Shown: positions 53,583 through 62,440, counted from the stretch's first letter. The stretch: 64,000 bases of DNA from Humibacter ginsenosidimutans (GCF_007859675.1 NZ_CP042305.1:1798001-1862000), one strand, 5' to 3'. The notes: generated by a model not told the origin, from the sequence alone. A program made the numbers and translations.

Positions 53583-54425
53583 ATGACCGAGAACACGCCG
53601 AGCGGAACGCTCGAGGGCCGCACGATCCTGATGTCGGGCGGCAGTCGCGGCATCGGACTGGCGATCGCCGTGCGCGCGGCGCGCGACGGTGCGAACGTCG
53701 CGTTGCTGGCGAAGACCGACACGCCCGATCCGCGGCTGCCCGGCACGATCCACACGGCGGCCGACGACATCCGCGCCGCGGGCGGCAACGCGCTGCCGAT
53801 CGTGGGCGACGTGCGCAATGACGACGACATCGCCCGGGCCGTCGAGGCCACCGTCGCCGAGTTCGGCGGCATCGACATCGTCGTGAACAACGCCAGCGTG
53901 ATCAACCTCTCGCGCACGCTCGACCTGGAGCCGAAGCGCTACGACCTGATGCAGGACGTCAACGTGCGCGGCACCTTCATGCTGTCGCGCGCGGCCGTCC
54001 CCCATCTGAAGAACGGGTTCAACCCGCACATCCTCTCGCTCAGCCCGCCCATCAACCTCGACCCGAAGTGGCTCGGCGCGCACACCGGCTACACGCTGGC
54101 CAAGTACGGCATGAGCATGGTGACGCTCGGGCTCGCCGCCGAGTTCGCGCGCGACGGCATCGCCGCGAACACGCTGTGGCCGCGCACCACGATCAAGACG
54201 GCGGCGGTGGGCAACATCCTCGGCGGCGAGGCACTGTTGGCCAAGAGCCGCACCCCCGAGATCTACGCGGATGCCGCGTACCAGGTGCTGACCGCCCCCA
54301 CGCGCGAGCTCAGCGGCCGCTCCCTCATCGTCGAGGACGTGCTGCGCGACGCGGGCGTCACCGACCTGGCGCAGTACTCGCCGGGAGTGGCAGAAGCCGA
54401 CCTCTTCCCTGACATCTTCCTGTAG
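53583..54425 (+). CDS. Short-chain dehydrogenase/reductase (HSDL2-like)
   Basis: The product is a 280-residue NAD(P)-dependent oxidoreductase. The cofactor loop is MSGGSRGIGLAIA, with NNAS later, and the active-site Tyr-x3-Lys is in YTLAKYG; the catalytic Ser is in LSLSPP. LAKTDTPDPRLPGTIH after the second strand is characteristic of the HSDL2-like group that acts on lipid substrates. GGAG precedes the ATG. It lies 42 bp after the enoyl-CoA hydratase gene, so the two likely share a transcript. Confidence 0.9.
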   Translation: MTENTPSGTLEGRTILMSGGSRGIGLAIAVRAARDGANVALLAKTDTPDPRLPGTIHTAADDIRAAGGNALPIVGDVRNDDDIARAVEATVAEFGGIDIVVNNASVINLSRTLDLEPKRYDLMQDVNVRGTFMLSRAAVPHLKNGFNPHILSLSPPINLDPKWLGAHTGYTLAKYGMSMVTLGLAAEFARDGIAANTLWPRTTIKTAAVGNILGGEALLAKSRTPEIYADAAYQVLTAPTRELSGRSLIVEDVLRDAGVTDLAQYSPGVAEADLFPDIFL

Positions 54426-54443
54426 GCGCGATCGCCCAGCACA

Positions 54444-55445
54444 TCATTGCCTGGCGTGGAACGTCCACTCGTCTCTCGCGCCGGGGCCCGGGCCGAACCT
54501 GCGGGCGATCACCCGGCCCCCGGCATCCGAGATGGCGTACTGCCCCGTCTGGATGTCGGTGATGGTGCCGTCCGTGTTGACGGACCATTGCTGCAGCGGA
54601 CCGCCGTCGCAATGCTCGAGAACGATGCTCGTGGCGGTGTCCGAACCGATCTGTGCACACAGTCCGTGCGCCATGAGAAAGGCGCCGTTGAACACGAGGC
54701 TCTGGTCATCGTCGGCTGAGCACGGCGCGGTCGACAGTGGCGAGCCGACCGTCGTCCCGGCCGCGGTCAGGCAGTTGCCGCTGGCCCGGTTCGCGTAGGT
54801 CCCCGTCGTCGAGTCGGCCTTGGCTCCACCGAAGCAACGGCCCGTCGTGGCGTCGAAGAGCGGCTGTGTGCTGACGCGCTCACCCGGACCGGGATCGATG
54901 ACGACCGGCTCGAGAACGGGGCCCGAGTCGTCGTAGCGGGTCAGCGCATCCTCGCAGTCGATGGCGTCGAACGCGTTGCCCCCGCGTCCGCCCAGCCAGA
55001 GGTCGAAGTGCACCAGCCCCGGACCGCCGTTGGGGCCGGGCTTGGTGTGATCACGGCCCTGCCCGCGGTAGTCGACGCCGCACTCCTGGCAGGAGTCCTC
55101 GACGATGAAGTACTTGCCGACGCGCGGCACGTAGACCCGGCTGCCCGGCCTGAGCTCGGCAGAGGACGTGGCCAGCGTGATCGGATCGGCATAGCTGCCG
55201 GTGCCTCCGGCCGTGCGGTGCAAGCCGGGGAAGGCGATGGCCCCGCCGGGCGGCGTGTTGTCCCACCATCCGTAGAACGTGAGGAACGCGGTGTGACGCC
55301 CGGCCGTCAGCTGCTTCGCGCCCGTGGACGACGACGGGGCCGAGACCACCGCGAGAACACCGCCGATCCCCAGCAGCACCGCAACGGCCGTGGCGACGAT
55401 CATCACGACACCGGAGCTTCCCAGCCCGGGGCGGCCGGCCTTCAT
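54444..55445 (-). CDS. Secreted/membrane-anchored protein: double-psi-barrel-like domain plus ricin-type lectin domain
   Basis: The product is a 333-residue extracytoplasmic protein with one N-terminal hydrophobic helix (about residues 14-35). Residues about 50-190 form a Cys-containing domain with FLTFYGWWDNTPPGG, YVPRVGKYFIVEDSCQEC, HFDLWLGGRGG and FDAIDCEDAL. This pattern resembles secreted proteins widespread in fungi and looks like a double-psi beta-barrel. Residues about 215-333 form a ricin-B-type beta-trefoil (RASGNCLTAAG, LEHCDGGPLQQWSV), expected to bind carbohydrate. ATG 55445 overlaps the BadF kinase stop (ATGA). It is the last gene of a sugar-uptake operon, so the lectin probably holds polymer near the cell. 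Confidence 0.75.
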   Translation of the reverse strand: MKAGRPGLGSSGVVMIVATAVAVLLGIGGVLAVVSAPSSSTGAKQLTAGRHTAFLTFYGWWDNTPPGGAIAFPGLHRTAGGTGSYADPITLATSSAELRPGSRVYVPRVGKYFIVEDSCQECGVDYRGQGRDHTKPGPNGGPGLVHFDLWLGGRGGNAFDAIDCEDALTRYDDSGPVLEPVVIDPGPGERVSTQPLFDATTGRCFGGAKADSTTGTYANRASGNCLTAAGTTVGSPLSTAPCSADDDQSLVFNGAFLMAHGLCAQIGSDTATSIVLEHCDGGPLQQWSVNTDGTITDIQTGQYAISDAGGRVIARRFGPGPGARDEWTFHARQ

Positions 55446-56461
55446 GAGGCCGCCGCCCACGCATCTCGTCGGCCGCCGAAGTCGGCGCCGACCCGCTCGA
55501 CGGCCTCGGCGTCGCATCCCGCCGATTCGAGGGTCAGCAGCAGAGCCCCCAGCACAGGCGGATCGACCACGAGACGCATGCGTCCCCTCGGGGCCCGCAC
55601 CGCGAGACCGGCTTGCACGCGATCGAGGAGCCGCGCATCCCCCGAGGCCACGACGCCGCCGCCGAGCACGACAGGAGCGTCGACGCCCAGGAGATCGAGC
55701 CTGCGGAGGGCGGCGACCGCGCAGGAGACGATCTCGTCGGCCTGGCGATCGACCAGACCGGCGGCGATGCCGTCGCCCTCCCTGGATGCCGCCAGCACAG
55801 CGGGTGCCAGCCGTGACAGCGAGTTCGGGTCGATCGAGCCGAAGTGCAGGCCTCTGACCACCGCGTCGAGATCGGCGACACCGAACATGGCCGGTATCGA
55901 CTCGACGAGCGTGCTCTCCGGGCCACGACCGTCGGCCGCGCGCACGGCGTGCCAGAGGGCGCTCTCGCCCAGCGACCAGCCGCCTCCCCAGTCGCCGGAG
56001 ATGGTGCCGAGCGCCGGGAAGCGCACCACATCGCCTCGCTCGGTCACACCGACGGTGTTCATTCCGGTGCCGCAGACCACGGCGACGGCGTTCCGCTCGT
56101 CGGTGCCGGCCCGCAGCAGGGCGAACGTGTCGTTCTCCGCGACGAACTCGTCGGCGCGAGCCGGCAGCCAGCGCTTGGTGCTCACGGCCCGACGAAATGC
56201 ATCGATCTCCTCGGGAAGGTCCAGCCCCGAGAGGTAGGCGTTCACCCGATCGGCACGGCGCAGCGAGAGCTGTGCAAGCAGCCCGTCGATGAGGTCATCG
56301 ATGACCGCCACGGCGTCGTCCAGGCCGATGATCTGCGGGCTCGACCCGCCGGCGTGCGCTGCCGCGAGCACGCGTCCGTCGGGAGCCACCGCGTAGGCAT
56401 CCGTCTTGCTTCCGCCGCCGTCGATCGCGACGAAGACGGGCTCGACGGTCAGCTCGCCCAC
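55442..56461 (-). CDS. BadF/BadG-type ATPase, N-acetylglucosamine kinase-like
   Basis: The product is a 339-residue actin-fold kinase. The phosphate-1 loop is FVAIDGGGSKTDAYAV, phosphate-2 is VVCGTGMNTVGV, and GTISGDWGGGWSLG is the conserved region of GlcNAc kinase-like BadF proteins. VVLGGGVVAS gives the adenosine motif. It lies between a GH4 hydrolase and a lectin gene and overlaps the GH4 gene by 13 bp; the start is GTG at 56461. It probably phosphorylates the sugar brought in by the ABC importer of the same operon. Confidence 0.9.
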   Translation of the reverse strand: MGELTVEPVFVAIDGGGSKTDAYAVAPDGRVLAAAHAGGSSPQIIGLDDAVAVIDDLIDGLLAQLSLRRADRVNAYLSGLDLPEEIDAFRRAVSTKRWLPARADEFVAENDTFALLRAGTDERNAVAVVCGTGMNTVGVTERGDVVRFPALGTISGDWGGGWSLGESALWHAVRAADGRGPESTLVESIPAMFGVADLDAVVRGLHFGSIDPNSLSRLAPAVLAASREGDGIAAGLVDRQADEIVSCAVAALRRLDLLGVDAPVVLGGGVVASGDARLLDRVQAGLAVRAPRGRMRLVVDPPVLGALLLTLESAGCDAEAVERVGADFGGRRDAWAAAS

Positions 56462-57720
56462 GGCAGGTGCTCTCGGTTGCCGGCGATCAGAAGATCGGTG
56501 AGCTTCTCGGCCCGCTCGAACTGCTGCACGAGCGGATGCGCCATCATCGCGCGCAGCACACGCTCGCGGCCGCCGTTCACGGCGGCGTCGAGAGCGAGTC
56601 GCTCGTACCCTGCGACGTGCTCGACGAGTCCAGCCAGGTCGACGGGCAGCGGCTCGACGGGGAGCGCCGTCACCCCGCTCGCCGTGACGGTGGCGGGCAC
56701 CTCGATGACGTGATCATCGGGGAGGAACGGGATGCTCCCCGCGTTGCGCAGGTTGACCACCTGAACGTCGCCGCGGTTCGTGTTCAGCGAGGCGATGAGG
56801 TCGACAGCGGCTTCGGAGTAGTACGCGCCGCCTCGCTTCTCGAGCTCGCCGGGCTTGGTGTCTTCTCGTTCGTCGGCATAGATGGCGAGCAACGCCCGCT
56901 CCACCTCCTGCACGGCCTCCGCCCTGGTGGGCTCTCCCAGCTGCTCGCGCAGCACCTCGTCGTGCGCGTAGTAGTAGCGCAGGTAGTACGACGGCACGCA
57001 GTGCAAGAGCTCCAGCAGGGCAGGAGGCAGCTCGGTGTGCTCCGCGAGCTCGGCGCCCCGGGTGCTCAGGAGCTCGGGCAGGACGTCGCGCTCGCCGTTC
57101 GTGCCGGTCACGTTGACGCTGCGCTCCCAGGTGAGGTGATTGAGGCCGACGTGCCCGAGGCGCACGTCATGCGGAGCGACGCCCAGCATGCCTGCGAAGT
57201 GCCGCTGGAACCCGATCGCCACGTTGCACAGGCCGACCGCGCGGTGCCCCTCGTTCAGGAGAGCGCGCGTGACGATGCCGACCGGGTTGGTGAAGTCGAT
57301 GATCCAGGCATCCGGCTTGGCGTGCTTGCGCACGGCCTCGGCCACTCTGAGCACGACGGGAACGGTGCGCAGTGCCTTGGCGAAGCCGCCTGGCCCGGTC
57401 GTCTCCTGGCCGATGCATCCGCAGTCGTGAGGGAAGGTCTCGTCGCCCTTGCGGGCATCTTGCCCTCCCACCCTGAGCTGGATGAGCACCGCGTCGGCAT
57501 CGGACACCCCCGCGACGAGGTCGCTGGTGGGAACGACCCGGCCGGGGTGTCCCGCCGCCCTGAACATGCGGGCGCTCATGCCGCCGACCAGGCCGAGCCT
57601 CTCTTCGTCGGGGTCGACGAGCCACACCTCGTCGATGGGCAGCTGTTCGCGAAGCCGGGCGAACCCGTCGATGAGCTCGGGGGTGTAGGTGGAGCCTCCA
57701 CCGATGACGGTCAGTTTCAC
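56449..57720 (-). CDS. Family 4 glycosyl hydrolase (6-phospho-beta-glucosidase type)
   Basis: The product is a 423-residue NAD- and Mn-dependent hydrolase. The Rossmann start is VIGGGSTYTPEL, and the metal ligands are the Cys in GLCNVAIG (about C165) and the His in GLNHLTW (about H195). DFTNPVGIVT and SYYLRYYY are typical of 6-phospho-beta-glucosidases. GH4 enzymes of this branch need 6-phosphorylated disaccharides, normally made by PTS systems. Here the neighbours are an ABC importer and a BadF kinase, so phosphorylation may follow uptake. The gene sits 3 bp after the permease stop. Confidence 0.93.
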   Translation of the reverse strand: MKLTVIGGGSTYTPELIDGFARLREQLPIDEVWLVDPDEERLGLVGGMSARMFRAAGHPGRVVPTSDLVAGVSDADAVLIQLRVGGQDARKGDETFPHDCGCIGQETTGPGGFAKALRTVPVVLRVAEAVRKHAKPDAWIIDFTNPVGIVTRALLNEGHRAVGLCNVAIGFQRHFAGMLGVAPHDVRLGHVGLNHLTWERSVNVTGTNGERDVLPELLSTRGAELAEHTELPPALLELLHCVPSYYLRYYYAHDEVLREQLGEPTRAEAVQEVERALLAIYADEREDTKPGELEKRGGAYYSEAAVDLIASLNTNRGDVQVVNLRNAGSIPFLPDDHVIEVPATVTASGVTALPVEPLPVDLAGLVEHVAGYERLALDAAVNGGRERVLRAMMAHPLVQQFERAEKLTDLLIAGNREHLPWAS

Positions 57721-57723
57721 GTG

Positions 57724-58611
57724 TTATCCCTTCACGCCGGTGAGTGTGATGCCCTCGACGAAGACGCGCTGGGCGAAGAAGAACACGACGACGACAGGGA
57801 TGGTGACGATCAGCGTCATCGCCATGGTGATGCCCCAGTCGGTGCCGTGCACGCTGCGGAACGACGCGAGACCGTATGCCACCGGCCATGCCGCGCTGTT
57901 CTCCGACGTGTAGAGCAGCGGGCCGAAATAGTCGTTCCACGAGTTGAAGAACATGAAGATGGCGGCGGCCGCGATTCCCGGCTTGGCCATCGGGACGATC
58001 ACCCGCGTCAGAACGCCGAACTCGCCGTTGCCGTCGATGCGCGCGGCATCCGCATACTCCGTCGGGATGGTGAGGAAGAACTGCCGCATCAGGAAGATCG
58101 AGAAGGCGTCGCCGAGCAGGTTCGGCAGGATCAGCGGCCACAGCGTGCCCGTCAGGCCGAGCTGCGACCACATGACGTAGATCGGGACCGCTGTCACCTG
58201 CGGAGGCAGGAGCATGGCGACGATGATCGCCACGAACAGCACGTTCGATCCACGGAATCTGAGCTTGGCCAGCGCGTATGCCGCCGGCACGCTCGAGACC
58301 AGCATGAAGACCGTCGCGAGAACGGCGTACAGCAGCGAATTGCCGAACCACAGTGCGAGCGGCGCCTGGGTGAAGGCGCGCACGTAGTTTCCCCAGTCGA
58401 ACGGGTTGGGCCACAGGCTCGGCGTGAGCGTCTGCGAGCTCGACATCAGCGAGGTCAGCAGCACGAACACGACGGGGAACAGGAACAGCACCGCCAGCAC
58501 GCAGAGCACGGTGTGCTCCGCGATCCACAGCAGCATGGCCTTCGGGCGGCGCCCGCGGTCCCGCGCCCGACGATCCGCGGGCAGTGTCGTCGTCATCGTC
58601 TCGGCGGTCAT
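57724..58611 (-). CDS. Carbohydrate ABC transporter permease (MalG type)
   Basis: The product is a 295-residue permease with six predicted helices. It has the EAA loop EYADAARIDGNGEFGVLTRVIVP and the end FVEGITLTGVKG, both typical of MalG. It starts in the stop codon of the MalF-type gene (4-bp overlap) and is followed after 3 bp by the GH4 gene. It works with the SBP and MalF-type subunits of the same operon. No ATPase gene is present. Confidence 0.94.
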   Translation of the reverse strand: MTAETMTTTLPADRRARDRGRRPKAMLLWIAEHTVLCVLAVLFLFPVVFVLLTSLMSSSQTLTPSLWPNPFDWGNYVRAFTQAPLALWFGNSLLYAVLATVFMLVSSVPAAYALAKLRFRGSNVLFVAIIVAMLLPPQVTAVPIYVMWSQLGLTGTLWPLILPNLLGDAFSIFLMRQFFLTIPTEYADAARIDGNGEFGVLTRVIVPMAKPGIAAAAIFMFFNSWNDYFGPLLYTSENSAAWPVAYGLASFRSVHGTDWGITMAMTLIVTIPVVVVFFFAQRVFVEGITLTGVKG

Positions 58612-59603
58612 CGCGCGCCCTCCGGGGTGAAGGCCTTCACGCGGCCGAGGAGAAGAACCAGGAACAGACCGGCGACCACGAACAGAACGACGGCCATGGC
58701 GCTGGCGTACCCGAGCTGGAAGTTGGCGAAGCCGCGTTCATAGAGCCACTGGGTGTAGGTGAGCAGAGAGTCGCTCGGATAGCCGATGACCTGGGCCGCG
58801 CTTCCGCCCACGGTGGCCTGGCCGCTGGCCACGCTGGATGCCACCGCCGCCTCGGTGAAGTACTGCAGAGCGGCGATCACACCGGTGATCACGGCGAAGA
58901 CCAGCACAGGAATGAGGTTCGGGTAGGTCACGTACCTGAGCTTCTGGAGGCCGTTCGCTCCGTCGAGGGATGCCGCCTCGTACTGGTCGGCAGGCACATC
59001 GAGCAGCGAAGCCAGGAAGATGATCATCAGATCGCCCATCACCCAGACGCCCAGCAGCAGAAGGGACGGCTTCGACCAGGCCGGATCGTTGAACCACAGC
59101 GGACCCTTGATGCCGAAGAAGGCGAGCACCTGGTTCACCGGTCCGGTGCCCGGGTTGAAGAGGAACACGAAGGCCACCACGCTCGCCACCGGAGGCACGA
59201 GCGCCGGCAGGTAGAACAGGGTGCGCCAGAATCCGGACGCCCGTTTGGCCCTGGCCAGCAGACCCGCGACTCCCATCGCCGTGACGATGCGAACCGGCAC
59301 GAGGATGGCCACGAACCACAGCGTGTTCAGCGTGGCCGTGACGATCAGCGGGTCTTCGGTGAAGAGATAGGTGTAATTGCGCAGCCCGATCCACTGGGGA
59401 GCCGAGACCAGATTGAAGTTCGTAAACGAGTAGTAGATGCTCGCGAGCAGCGGGTACGCGAAGAAGATCACGAGACCGAGCACCGACGGAGCGATGAACG
59501 CGGCGATGGTGAGCCGACGACGAAGCGAGGTGCGGCGGCGCCGGGGACGGGTGGTGTCGACCGCCCGCCCCGCTGCGCCCCGCGCAATGGCGGGAGCTGT
59601 CAT
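58608..59603 (-). CDS. Carbohydrate ABC transporter permease (MalF type)
   Basis: The product is a 331-residue permease whose first 35 residues are Arg-rich and cytoplasmic. Helices follow from LTIAAFIAPSVLGLVIFF. The EAA loop is QYEAASLDGANGLQKLRYVTYP. ATG 59603 overlaps the SBP stop by 4 bp, so it is coupled to it. The GSAAQVIGYPSDSLLTYTQW insertion near the C-terminus is normal for this subfamily. Confidence 0.94.
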   Translation of the reverse strand: MTAPAIARGAAGRAVDTTRPRRRRTSLRRRLTIAAFIAPSVLGLVIFFAYPLLASIYYSFTNFNLVSAPQWIGLRNYTYLFTEDPLIVTATLNTLWFVAILVPVRIVTAMGVAGLLARAKRASGFWRTLFYLPALVPPVASVVAFVFLFNPGTGPVNQVLAFFGIKGPLWFNDPAWSKPSLLLLGVWVMGDLMIIFLASLLDVPADQYEAASLDGANGLQKLRYVTYPNLIPVLVFAVITGVIAALQYFTEAAVASSVASGQATVGGSAAQVIGYPSDSLLTYTQWLYERGFANFQLGYASAMAVVLFVVAGLFLVLLLGRVKAFTPEGAR

Positions 59604-60946
59604 CTCACGGCCCCGTCGAGAGGGGAGATCGCATCGTTGATCTGCTTGTCGACGTTCTTGAGGCCGGCCTTCAGATCGCCGCCCTTGCCCGACTGGAACT
59701 TGGTCCAGAAGTCGTTGAACGTCTGCTGGTATCCGGCTCCGACGGGACTGGGCGGCGTGGTGTCGGAGTGGGGGCTCTTCATCACGTTGAGGAACGTGGT
59801 GAAGGTGTCGCCGAGGGAGAGATCGGGCGAGGTCAGGGCATCCTGCGTGGTCGGGACGTTGCGGAGCCCGTTCGCCAGCTTCACCACGGCACTGGTGTCG
59901 GTGGTGAGGTACTTCAGCAGAGCCCACGCGAGCTCGGGGTTCTTCGATCCCTTCGCGATGCCCGCGATGTTGCCGGTGATGTACCCGCCTCCGAAGAGAT
60001 CGGTGTGGTCATCGGCGGTCGGGAACGGGGCCGTGCCGTAGTCCATTCCCGGCTTCTGGGACTTGATGAACGCCGTTCGCCACTCACCGTCGAGCACCAT
60101 GGCGACCTGTCCGGTCTGGAACGCGTAGTTGGAGGAGAACTCCTGGCCGAGCCCCGAGCTGAAGGCGTTCAGCTTGTCGTAGCCGATCTTGTCGACGAAG
60201 CCCTTCTGCCAGTTCATGAGCTCGGGCCAGCCCGGCGAGGTTCCGACCGCCGATTTGCCGTCGGCCGTGAGCCACTGCGCGCCCGCCGCCGGTCCGTAGT
60301 GCGCAGCGGCGTTCTCGGCCCAGCCCATGAACGGATTGAAGCCGAGCGTCTTGATGGAGCCGTCGGCGTTGTACGTCGTCATCTTCAGCGCCATCGACTC
60401 GAGCTGCGACAAGGTCTTCGGCGGCTCGGTGTACCCGAACTTCTTCAGGATGTCCTTGTTGTAGTAGAGCCCATATGTGTCGGCGAGCATCGGCATCGTG
60501 CAGCGCTTCCCGTCGAACTCGGTGTAGGAGCGCACCGTCTCCGGGAACTGGCTCAGATCGATCTTGTCCCGCTTGATGTAGGGAGTGAGGTCACGGAAAG
60601 CGCCGGACGAGCAGAAGCTGCCGACGATGTCGGTGGAGTAGGAGATTCCGACGTCGATGTCTTTGCCCGCCGCGATCGCCTTGGTGAGCTTGTCGTCGTC
60701 CTGTCCGCTGTGCACGACCACCTTCACGTCGGGATACTTCTTCTCGAAGTCGTCGACGACCGACTGGACGACCTTGGCCTCGCGGTCGGTGAAGAAGTGC
60801 CAGAGCGAGACGGTGCCGCTCAGATGTGACGGCGCCTCGGAGGCGACGCTTTGATCGCTGCTCTGCCCTGAGCATCCGGCGAGCGCCAGCGCGCCCACCG
60901 CCACCGCAGCGGTGACGGCGAGACGCCGCGTGAATCGAGTTATCAC
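59600..60946 (-). CDS. Carbohydrate ABC transporter substrate-binding lipoprotein
   Basis: The product is a 448-residue sugar-binding receptor. The leader ends in the lipobox LAGC (Cys about 24), followed by a short Ser/Gln linker and VSLWHFFTDREAKVVQSVVDDF. GTAPFPTADDHTDLFGGGYITG and WALLKYLTTD are typical of CUT1 receptors. The start is GTG at 60946 with AAAGG upstream. It follows a ROK regulator whose gene is separated by hairpins, and precedes two permeases, GH4 and BadF kinase genes. The likely cargo is a beta-linked disaccharide. Confidence 0.92.
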   Translation of the reverse strand: MITRFTRRLAVTAAVAVGALALAGCSGQSSDQSVASEAPSHLSGTVSLWHFFTDREAKVVQSVVDDFEKKYPDVKVVVHSGQDDDKLTKAIAAGKDIDVGISYSTDIVGSFCSSGAFRDLTPYIKRDKIDLSQFPETVRSYTEFDGKRCTMPMLADTYGLYYNKDILKKFGYTEPPKTLSQLESMALKMTTYNADGSIKTLGFNPFMGWAENAAAHYGPAAGAQWLTADGKSAVGTSPGWPELMNWQKGFVDKIGYDKLNAFSSGLGQEFSSNYAFQTGQVAMVLDGEWRTAFIKSQKPGMDYGTAPFPTADDHTDLFGGGYITGNIAGIAKGSKNPELAWALLKYLTTDTSAVVKLANGLRNVPTTQDALTSPDLSLGDTFTTFLNVMKSPHSDTTPPSPVGAGYQQTFNDFWTKFQSGKGGDLKAGLKNVDKQINDAISPLDGAVR

Positions 60947-60971
60947 TGGGTAGCCTTTCTGGTTGTGGGAG

Positions 60972-61056
60972 CGGTGGCCGCCTGCGATGCCTGGCAGGGT
61001 TCTTCGGCGGCCACCGTTTCTTCGTGGCGGCAGGACCACCGCCACGAGGTTCATGG
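60972..61056 (-). terminator. Two consecutive hairpins between the ROK regulator and SBP genes
   Basis: CGGTGGCCGCC (60972-60982) pairs perfectly with GGCGGCCACCG (61016-61026); CGTGGCGG (61033-61040) pairs with CCGCCACG (61049-61056), which runs into the regulator stop codon. They would lower read-through from the regulator gene or stabilise the SBP message end. Confidence 0.6.
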
Positions 61057-62256
61057 GGACAATCGTTCGATCCGATCGAAGAGCTGGTCTTGCAGCGCAC
61101 CGGCGAGACGCTCGCACGCGCCGAACAGCACGGCATGCCTCGGGATGCCCGTGGGCACGACGCGGGGATTCCACCCGGTGGTGCGCCTCACGTGCGCGGC
61201 GACCGCCGTGGCGAGCTCCGCGCCCCCCATCGCACCTGTGGGGCCGCCGAGCACGATCTGCTCGGGATCGAGCAGGGCGAGCACGGGGATGATGCCGAGC
61301 GCCACACGAGGTGCGAGCTCTGCGACGACCTCGGCTCTCGCCTCGGTGGAGGTCGTCAGCCGATCGATCGTCGCGGAGTAGCCGCGGCCGGCGGCGCCGA
61401 ACCGTCTGGCGAGCCGCACGAGGGGCCCTCCGCCGATGAGGTCCTGCAGGTCGCGCGCGGCCGGATCGAGGGATGCCGCCTCGCGCGGCACGGGCAGGTA
61501 GCCGATTTCGCCCGCGCCGCCGCTCGTCCCGGGCTGCACCACTCCTGCGAGGTCGAGGGCGAACCCCAGGCCCTTGCCCAGCCAGAGCAGCCCGAAGCCG
61601 CCGGCTCCTGCCGCAGCGCCGCGCGTTCGCTCGGCGACCGCGGCCAGATTGACGTCGTTCTCGATGGTGACGGCGAGTCCGAGCTCGTGTTCGAGGCCCG
61701 CGCGCACGTTGCGGCGCTGCCAGCCGGGAAGCGTGTCCGTGAAACGCAGCGCGTCCGTTCTCGGGTCCACGGCTCCCTGCACGCCGATGCAGACGGCCGT
61801 CACGCTGTCGACGTCGGCGCCGGCAGCTGCGCACGCGGCATCGATGGCCGCTCGCACGTCGCCCGTCGCCGACCGTCGCGCGCCTCTCGCCGGCAGCTCG
61901 AGTTCGACCACCTCGCGCTCAGCGCCGCTGACGTCGACCACGGTGGCGGTCAGCAGACGCTCCTCGATGTCGACCGCCACACCGAGCGCGACGTCGAGCT
62001 GCACGCCGTAGCTCACGGCATTGGGCCCTCTGCCGGCCGAGACCTCTCCGGTCTCCTTGATCACGCCGGCAGCTGCGAGCCGATGCACCATCTGCGAGGC
62101 GGTGGGCTTCGAGAGGCCCGTGAGCTCGCCGAGCTGCAGCCGCGTGAGCTCACCGTGCTCGAGCAGGAGCGCGAGCGCCTCGCGATCGTTGCGCGTGCGG
62201 AGCCATGCCGGAGTGCCCGGTGCGGTGGGGCGCGTGCTGCGCGGCATCCGTGTCAT
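61051..62256 (-). CDS. ROK family transcriptional regulator
   Basis: The product is a 401-residue repressor with an N-terminal winged HTH (LLLEHGELTRLQLGELTGLSKPTASQMVHRL, split between two helices) and a ROK domain (VCIGVQGAVDP, IENDVNLAAVAE, GTSGGAGEIGYLPV). The zinc-binding CxCGxxGC motif of canonical ROK proteins is missing; the region reads REAASLDPAARDLQDLIGG instead, so sugar sensing may differ. It is the first gene before the SBP-permease-GH4-BadF operon and likely controls it. Two CAGTAAAGA repeats lie just upstream of its start. Confidence 0.9.
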   Translation of the reverse strand: MTRMPRSTRPTAPGTPAWLRTRNDREALALLLEHGELTRLQLGELTGLSKPTASQMVHRLAAAGVIKETGEVSAGRGPNAVSYGVQLDVALGVAVDIEERLLTATVVDVSGAEREVVELELPARGARRSATGDVRAAIDAACAAAGADVDSVTAVCIGVQGAVDPRTDALRFTDTLPGWQRRNVRAGLEHELGLAVTIENDVNLAAVAERTRGAAAGAGGFGLLWLGKGLGFALDLAGVVQPGTSGGAGEIGYLPVPREAASLDPAARDLQDLIGGGPLVRLARRFGAAGRGYSATIDRLTTSTEARAEVVAELAPRVALGIIPVLALLDPEQIVLGGPTGAMGGAELATAVAAHVRRTTGWNPRVVPTGIPRHAVLFGACERLAGALQDQLFDRIERLSP

Positions 62257-62289
62257 CCCTTCGTCGGAACGAGTACGGAGTGAAGGTAT

Positions 62290-62314
62290 CAGTAAAGACT
62301 CCTAACAGTAAAGA
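62290..62314. promoter_or_regulatory. Candidate ROK operator: direct repeat CAGTAAAGA
   Basis: CAGTAAAGA occurs at 62290-62298 and 62306-62314 with a 16-bp period, 34 bp before the regulator start codon at 62256. The AGTAAAG core is the same as in the operator of the other ROK repressor (47624-47630), suggesting related binding specificities. Confidence 0.55.
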
Positions 62315-62440
62315 GAGTTTATTGAATCCGTCGGCAGATCACCTGACATCGCGGCGCGCCACGACGTCGATCGTTGTGAGCGGCAGCGGAGCCGAAGAAG
62401 CACGGCGTGCGAGACGACGCGAGGGGAAGGAGCGGCCGAC

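Noticed and set aside
56467..58743. Plus-strand 758-codon open frame
   Set aside because: It is the antisense shadow of GH4 and permease genes, which have strong family motifs; its translation is low-complexity with no motif.
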